From Amphirosellinia nigrospora (taxonomy: Eukaryota; Ascomycota; Sordariomycetes; Xylariales; Xylariaceae), in assembly GCA_004123355.1 (NCBI GenBank), contig SCHM01000001.1:11232193-11296192 (forward strand): DNA of 64,000 nt. Direction: 5' to 3'. Positions 60,384-64,000 of this stretch are shown here, one piece after another (position 1 is the first letter of the stretch; each line of letters starts with the position of its first letter). Position numbers and translations under genes: made by a program. The notes under the pieces were generated by a model that was given only the letters and a program-made list of their open reading frames with translations, was not told the DNA's origin and searched no databases.

Positions 60384-60809
60384 CTACCGAAATGCCATCA
60401 AGAAGTTTGATATGTAACCCGTTGGGCCCGTCAACACAGAAGACGTCACAGCGACTATAATCATGGGAGTATCAGTGCCCGTCCTCTAGTTTGCAAAGTC
60501 CTTGTACTCACCATTGAGCAGCCGAAGCAGCGGCGCCAAGATTTTGTGGCCGTCTCTAGAATACAAGCCCCCGTAGAGATGTCCACCGACAGGTCGCTGC
60601 GTCGCTGTGTATAGTTTCTTCAACTTCCGTGCGTCGGCCATATTACAGTACGCCGTGCTCGCCACACCTGCTGCGTCATCAGCGGCCTTGTATTCCTTGT
60701 ACTTGTTGTCAATAGTGTGTCCCGGAAGGTAATGAAGTTCGTTGTCAAGGCCGCTATATTTCCTCTATAGTGCTGGCGCGGCGGGGTTTTGCTTCGATTG
60801 GTCAGACAT
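60384..60809 (-). pseudogene. Small two-exon gene of unknown function with an in-frame TAG
   Basis: Exon 1 starts at ATG 60809 (MSDQSKQNPAAPAL), meets TAG at 60767-60765, then stays open in the same frame: RKYSGLDNELHYLPGHTID, KAADDAAGVASTAYCNMADA, PVGGHLYGGLYSRDGHKIL, LAPLLRLLN. A canonical 57-nt intron (60511-60455, GTGAGT...ATTATAG) joins in frame to VAVTSSVLTGPTGYISNF and the stop at 60386-60384. About 120 residues. I do not recognise the family. A single CAG-to-TAG change would explain the break; alternatively CTATAG could be an acceptor and the true first exon lies upstream. The downstream side is abutted by the dispersed repeat. Confidence 0.55.
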
Positions 60810-62022
60810 GACGGGTAGTCGAAATAATGAGATATTATCAGAATGTATAGGTGGCGTCACAAGGCAGAGGCACAGTAACGTAGGTGAGAGACTCCTTATA
60901 TAAGAAAAGAGGTTGATAGGGTATATTGATATGTAGAAGGGATGGAGGTTTGCTACAGAGGAGTCCCACAGGAACTTTTATGTAGTCCGTGCAATACGTT
61001 CCGTCTTACACAGTTAAGTTCTGAGGCTTACATATATGATGAATATAATAGGAAGGCAAGAGCCCGAGTGATTGCTAGAAATTAAGGGTTTGGGACGGCA
61101 TCTAGTAGTGTAAGAGTTGGTAATTAAGTTGGCATACTAGCTAGGCGCAATCTGCTTAGGGGAAAGAAGGAGGTGAACATGTTTACAGAATGGACAAATG
61201 CTTTGTGTATAACTATAAACAAGGGGGGCGGTTTTTTTTTAACTTTGTAGATGTTCCTCATTGTAAACGTCCAGCTATAACTTGTATAGATAGTTCCGTA
61301 ATGAGCATGAGAAATATGTTTCACACAGCGAAATGGTCAACCTCTTAGAACTAATCATTAGTTATGATCTGTAGCTGTAATGAATAATGTTGAGGTATGT
61401 CTTGACCTGGCTTACCACGAATTGAATGTTTCAGGGTCAAGCCCTAGAAACTGGATTTTCCTTCTACGTAGTAATGATTAACTAGGTAATATCATCGTGG
61501 TGAAGAGATATATCGTTAGAATTACCATGTACTATTAACTATGGGCATTTCGTACAACATCAATAACTGTGATGTTGACTGAGAAGAATAATATGGGCTG
61601 TAAAGTATAGCTTGATTAAAGGAAGAGAGTCTAGATACAGGTGTTGCCAGTGGCTTCCCTGCGCGGAGCGCAGAGGGAAGCCACCTGGCAACACAGACCC
61701 CTTGGGGGCTCTATCATTGACATAAGACTTTTGAGTATATCTGGATACGACATACATATGAAGGTATAAAGAATAATTTACTCTTATAGTTCAAGGAACA
61801 TCCAAACAAACGTTGCAGAATAGAATGAATTTTTGCCGCTAGATTGGTATATACAGGTCGGTTCGTATGTGATGAAATAGGGGGAAGTATGATCGTCCGA
61901 TTAATTTATATTTCTAGTCATGTGTCTACTACTTTTCAAAGTGAAGGTTAAATCATTCCCATAATGCTTGGGCCCCAACGCCTTTTCTGGATATTGATGT
62001 GCCACGAGGTAATGAGAGGTGA
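60810..62022. other. Intergenic with a strong hairpin
   Basis: AT-rich DNA with no supported gene. It contains the hairpin at 61641-61694 (separate entry). The last part is the 3' region of the PLC-like gene. Confidence 0.45.
61641..61694. repeat. 54-nt near-perfect inverted repeat (hairpin)
   Basis: The left arm GTGTTGCCAGTGGCTTCCCT, followed by GCGC, pairs with a right arm (61668-61694) that differs only by one extra G and a 2-nt insertion, around a GGA loop. The surroundings are AT-rich while the hairpin is GC-rich. It could be two terminal inverted repeats left joined after loss of a transposon interior, a tiny foldback element, or a structured RNA. The word TTGCCAGG is shared with the end of the element relic at 59921. 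Confidence 0.85.
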
Positions 62023-63453
62023 TTACATAAGCGACCAGAACGCCACCAGCGCCATTAGGGAATACCTTATGTAGGCTGCTGAATCATATAATATCCTTAT
62101 ACTTCCACTGACTGGAACACCGCAGCATTTCCGGCTATAAGTGACATTATTCATCCGGGCAGCGACTTCGAAAACCGAGCCGGGAAAGCCTCCATAGTTG
62201 TAGTAGTCAACATTGAGAAAGTTTGGCGGACGGTCCCATTGTGCAAGACAGTTATCGGCTGCATGTCCAAGACTCCCACTTCCTGTGGCGTTATTTGTAA
62301 TGTTGAGCTCAGTTCGAGCTGGAACAAGCAACTGCGTGCCTAGAACGGAGAGCTCAAGGTTGAGGTTGTGGTTAATGAGACTAAGCCGGTTTTTTGCGTC
62401 GTGGGCAGCTAGGTTAGGCGGCCTTTGCACATCGCAGGGAAAGCTGTTATTTACTGGGTCAAAAGGTGTTTCCCACACCTGCGAGAATTCATCGAGAAGC
62501 CAATGGGTATTCCGTTTGATTGGCCATATAGTCCATGAACATGACGACTCTTTGACCGCCCAAGATCATTTCAGTTAGGGTAGGCCAGCTAGTAAGGTTC
62601 ATTGGAGCGTATGGAGGCGTATAAACGTATTTGGTGATACCGGATTTCTCGATGTACGGAACGTATAACGAGGGAACCGAACTGGCACGAGTTAGATGAT
62701 ACTGCTGGTACCGGTGTTGCAAAAACACAAGACATTGACTTACTAGTTTCCATTGCCGAGTAAAATGGTCACCACGTCGAAAGGATGCTGGGCCACCCAG
62801 TTCTTAACGTCTGCCAGCCAGTCGGTTATTGGACCAGCGTCTAGAATGTCACAGCTTGTGTGACAAAAATGTGGCTCTGTCGCGTTGCTCGGCCATTGTA
62901 TCTGAGCCTGCAGAAAGCGCACTCCGTCGTCAAGTTGCTGCGCAACACTATATTGTTGATTCGCAGCAATATTGTTCGGCGTGATAAATGGGGAGTTGTG
63001 ACATGCCACCTCGGTGATATTACTGTATCTTCGGGTGCAGAATTCTACGTAGTTGTTGCAGGCTTGGGTATTGGTCGGACCGGGTGCTGGGGTGACGGTG
63101 GTGGTAGCATTCCCAGATAGCCTCGTCGTCGTTGTCTTCGCCGAACCAGTCAGGATCGTAACCTTACTGCTGGTCGTTGCCTGGGTCGTGGCTTTGGTCG
63201 TGGTGGCATTGCCGGCAAACGAAGAGCTCGTGCCATCAGACAGAGTGGCCAGGCCATCTGTTTCTTGTGTTATCTGGGATGTGAATGACTGGTAGGGTCC
63301 GGTGGGCGTAGCGGCCTCGCTCAAGGTTAGAGTCGAATCGGTCTTGGTTGTTCTGTCGTCGCTGATGCTATCTTGAGCGAGCGTTCCAGCAATGGCGAGC
63401 AACCACCATGCACCACGACGAAGAGCCATTGGATTTAAAGACGGCGGTGGCAT
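62023..63453 (-). CDS. Secreted, GPI-anchored PLC-like phosphodiesterase
   Basis: About 455 residues. The N-terminal signal is ALRRGAWWLLAIAGTLAQ (start at 63453, or the second Met at 63429). A Ser/Thr-rich linker covers about residues 30-125. The PLC-like TIM barrel follows: CNNYVEFCTRRYSNITEVAC, HNSPF with its His at 152, QQLDDGVRFLQAQIQW, FCHTSCDILDAGP with His 198, HPFDVVTILLGNGN. A 62-nt intron (62743-62682) joins to SVPSLYVPYIEKSG, ILGGQRVVMFMDYMAN and RLSLINHNLN. The C-terminus is hydrophobic (SLMALVAFWSLM), a GPI-anchor signal. Fungal PLC-like phosphodiesterases of this type are cell-surface proteins of unknown substrate. One single-base shift near 62508 (an extra T in YPWLLDEF) breaks the frame. 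Confidence 0.82.
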
Positions 63454-64000
63454 GGGTCCTCTTTTAAGCCAATGCAGGAACAGCAGTAGATTACTAACCT
63501 ACAGTTTGGTGTTTGGCATTGGCATACACTTCAGCATCAACTTGAATGCTGCCGAGCACAAACAACAAGGTAGAAGACAGGTGAAAAAAGTATCTTCAAT
63601 TGATGGGTTGTAGAGTAGAAAATGACTTCGTGTTGCTACTGGGTTATCTATGCTGGCTGGGTCAATTTGACATCCATCCCCCTGAGGAGTCTTCGGTTAT
63701 CTCTTGCCATCTCACCGTTAGAGCGCGAGAGATGGAGAGGTACCTAACACCAACACAATACCTTGGTATACTTGCCGTTAGTGGGTGGACCTGCGATGGC
63801 GATTGCTCGGAAAGAGCTGCGTTCTCGGATGCCAGTTCCAGGTTGCTGGACAATCATAGTGTACCTAAGCACGCTCTTACGACTTCAAGGGGGGTAGTGA
63901 TACGCGTCGGCGGACAGCCATCACCCCGTGAATTTTCATCAACTGCACAGTACCAAACTTACGTCAGTCGGTAGCCAAAGCCCACTGCTAGTACTGCTAG
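63454..64000. other. Promoter of the PLC-like gene; window edge
   Basis: Upstream region of the minus-strand PLC-like gene. A 123-codon plus-strand frame (63603-63974) has no domain and no support. The window ends in intergenic DNA. Confidence 0.4.

Noticed and set aside
63603-63974. 123-codon plus-strand frame near the window edge
   Set aside because: No motif, overlaps the PLC-like gene's promoter, and composition looks random.

Overview
The window looks like nuclear DNA from a filamentous ascomycete (Pezizomycotina, probably a Sordariomycete). Introns are 54-82 nt with GTRNGT donors, CTAAC/CTGAC-type branch points and YAG acceptors, and the families seen (HeLo-NACHT, DUF6594, Dal5-type MFS, fungal kinase-like and fungal PLC-like proteins) are typical of that group. 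The class is inferred from gene content only. No rRNA, tRNA or CRISPR was found.

Layout. 1-17.0 kb is gene-poor: the one convincing gene is an intact BRCT-domain protein (6.5-7.5 kb), and a 537-bp foldback element with long terminal inverted repeats lies at 9.0-9.6 kb. 17.0-36.3 kb is an accessory block: a DUF6594 membrane protein, an RGG-rich kinase-like gene, an anion:cation symporter-type MFS transporter, a small gene with a nonsense codon, a large ankyrin protein with a fungal STAND-type N-terminus, and a Tle1-like (DUF2235) phospholipase-domain protein. 36.7-58.4 kb is a denser, mostly housekeeping block: SUB1/PC4 coactivator, a PXA-PX-nexin-C sorting nexin, 5-oxoprolinase, cytosolic seryl-tRNA synthetase, a HeLo-NACHT NLR-like gene, a GH89 alpha-N-acetylglucosaminidase, a conserved fungal protein and a secreted PAF-acetylhydrolase-like esterase. 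58.4-64 kb has decayed repeats related to those at 9 and 25 kb, a small interrupted gene, a strong hairpin, and a GPI-type PLC-like phosphodiesterase.

Reading frames. Many otherwise well-conserved genes, including the essential seryl-tRNA synthetase, carry single-base indels, mostly in short homopolymers and clustered in patches. Other long genes (NACHT, GH89, BRCT, SUB1) are clean. I read the indels as probable long-read consensus errors, not pseudogenisation, and annotate through them. Three small or accessory genes instead carry in-frame TAA/TAG codons, which could be true decay of the RIP type (C to T).

Function. I see no metabolic cluster. The housekeeping genes serve transcription, translation, endosome/ER trafficking and glutathione-cycle turnover. 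GH89, PAF-AH-like and PLC-like proteins have signal peptides and act outside the cell or in the secretory/vacuolar route. The most suggestive accessory theme is cell death and allorecognition: a HeLo-NACHT protein, a STAND-type N-terminal/ankyrin protein, a Tle1-like phospholipase and a kinase-like protein within about 32 kb. That grouping is inference, not proof of a system.
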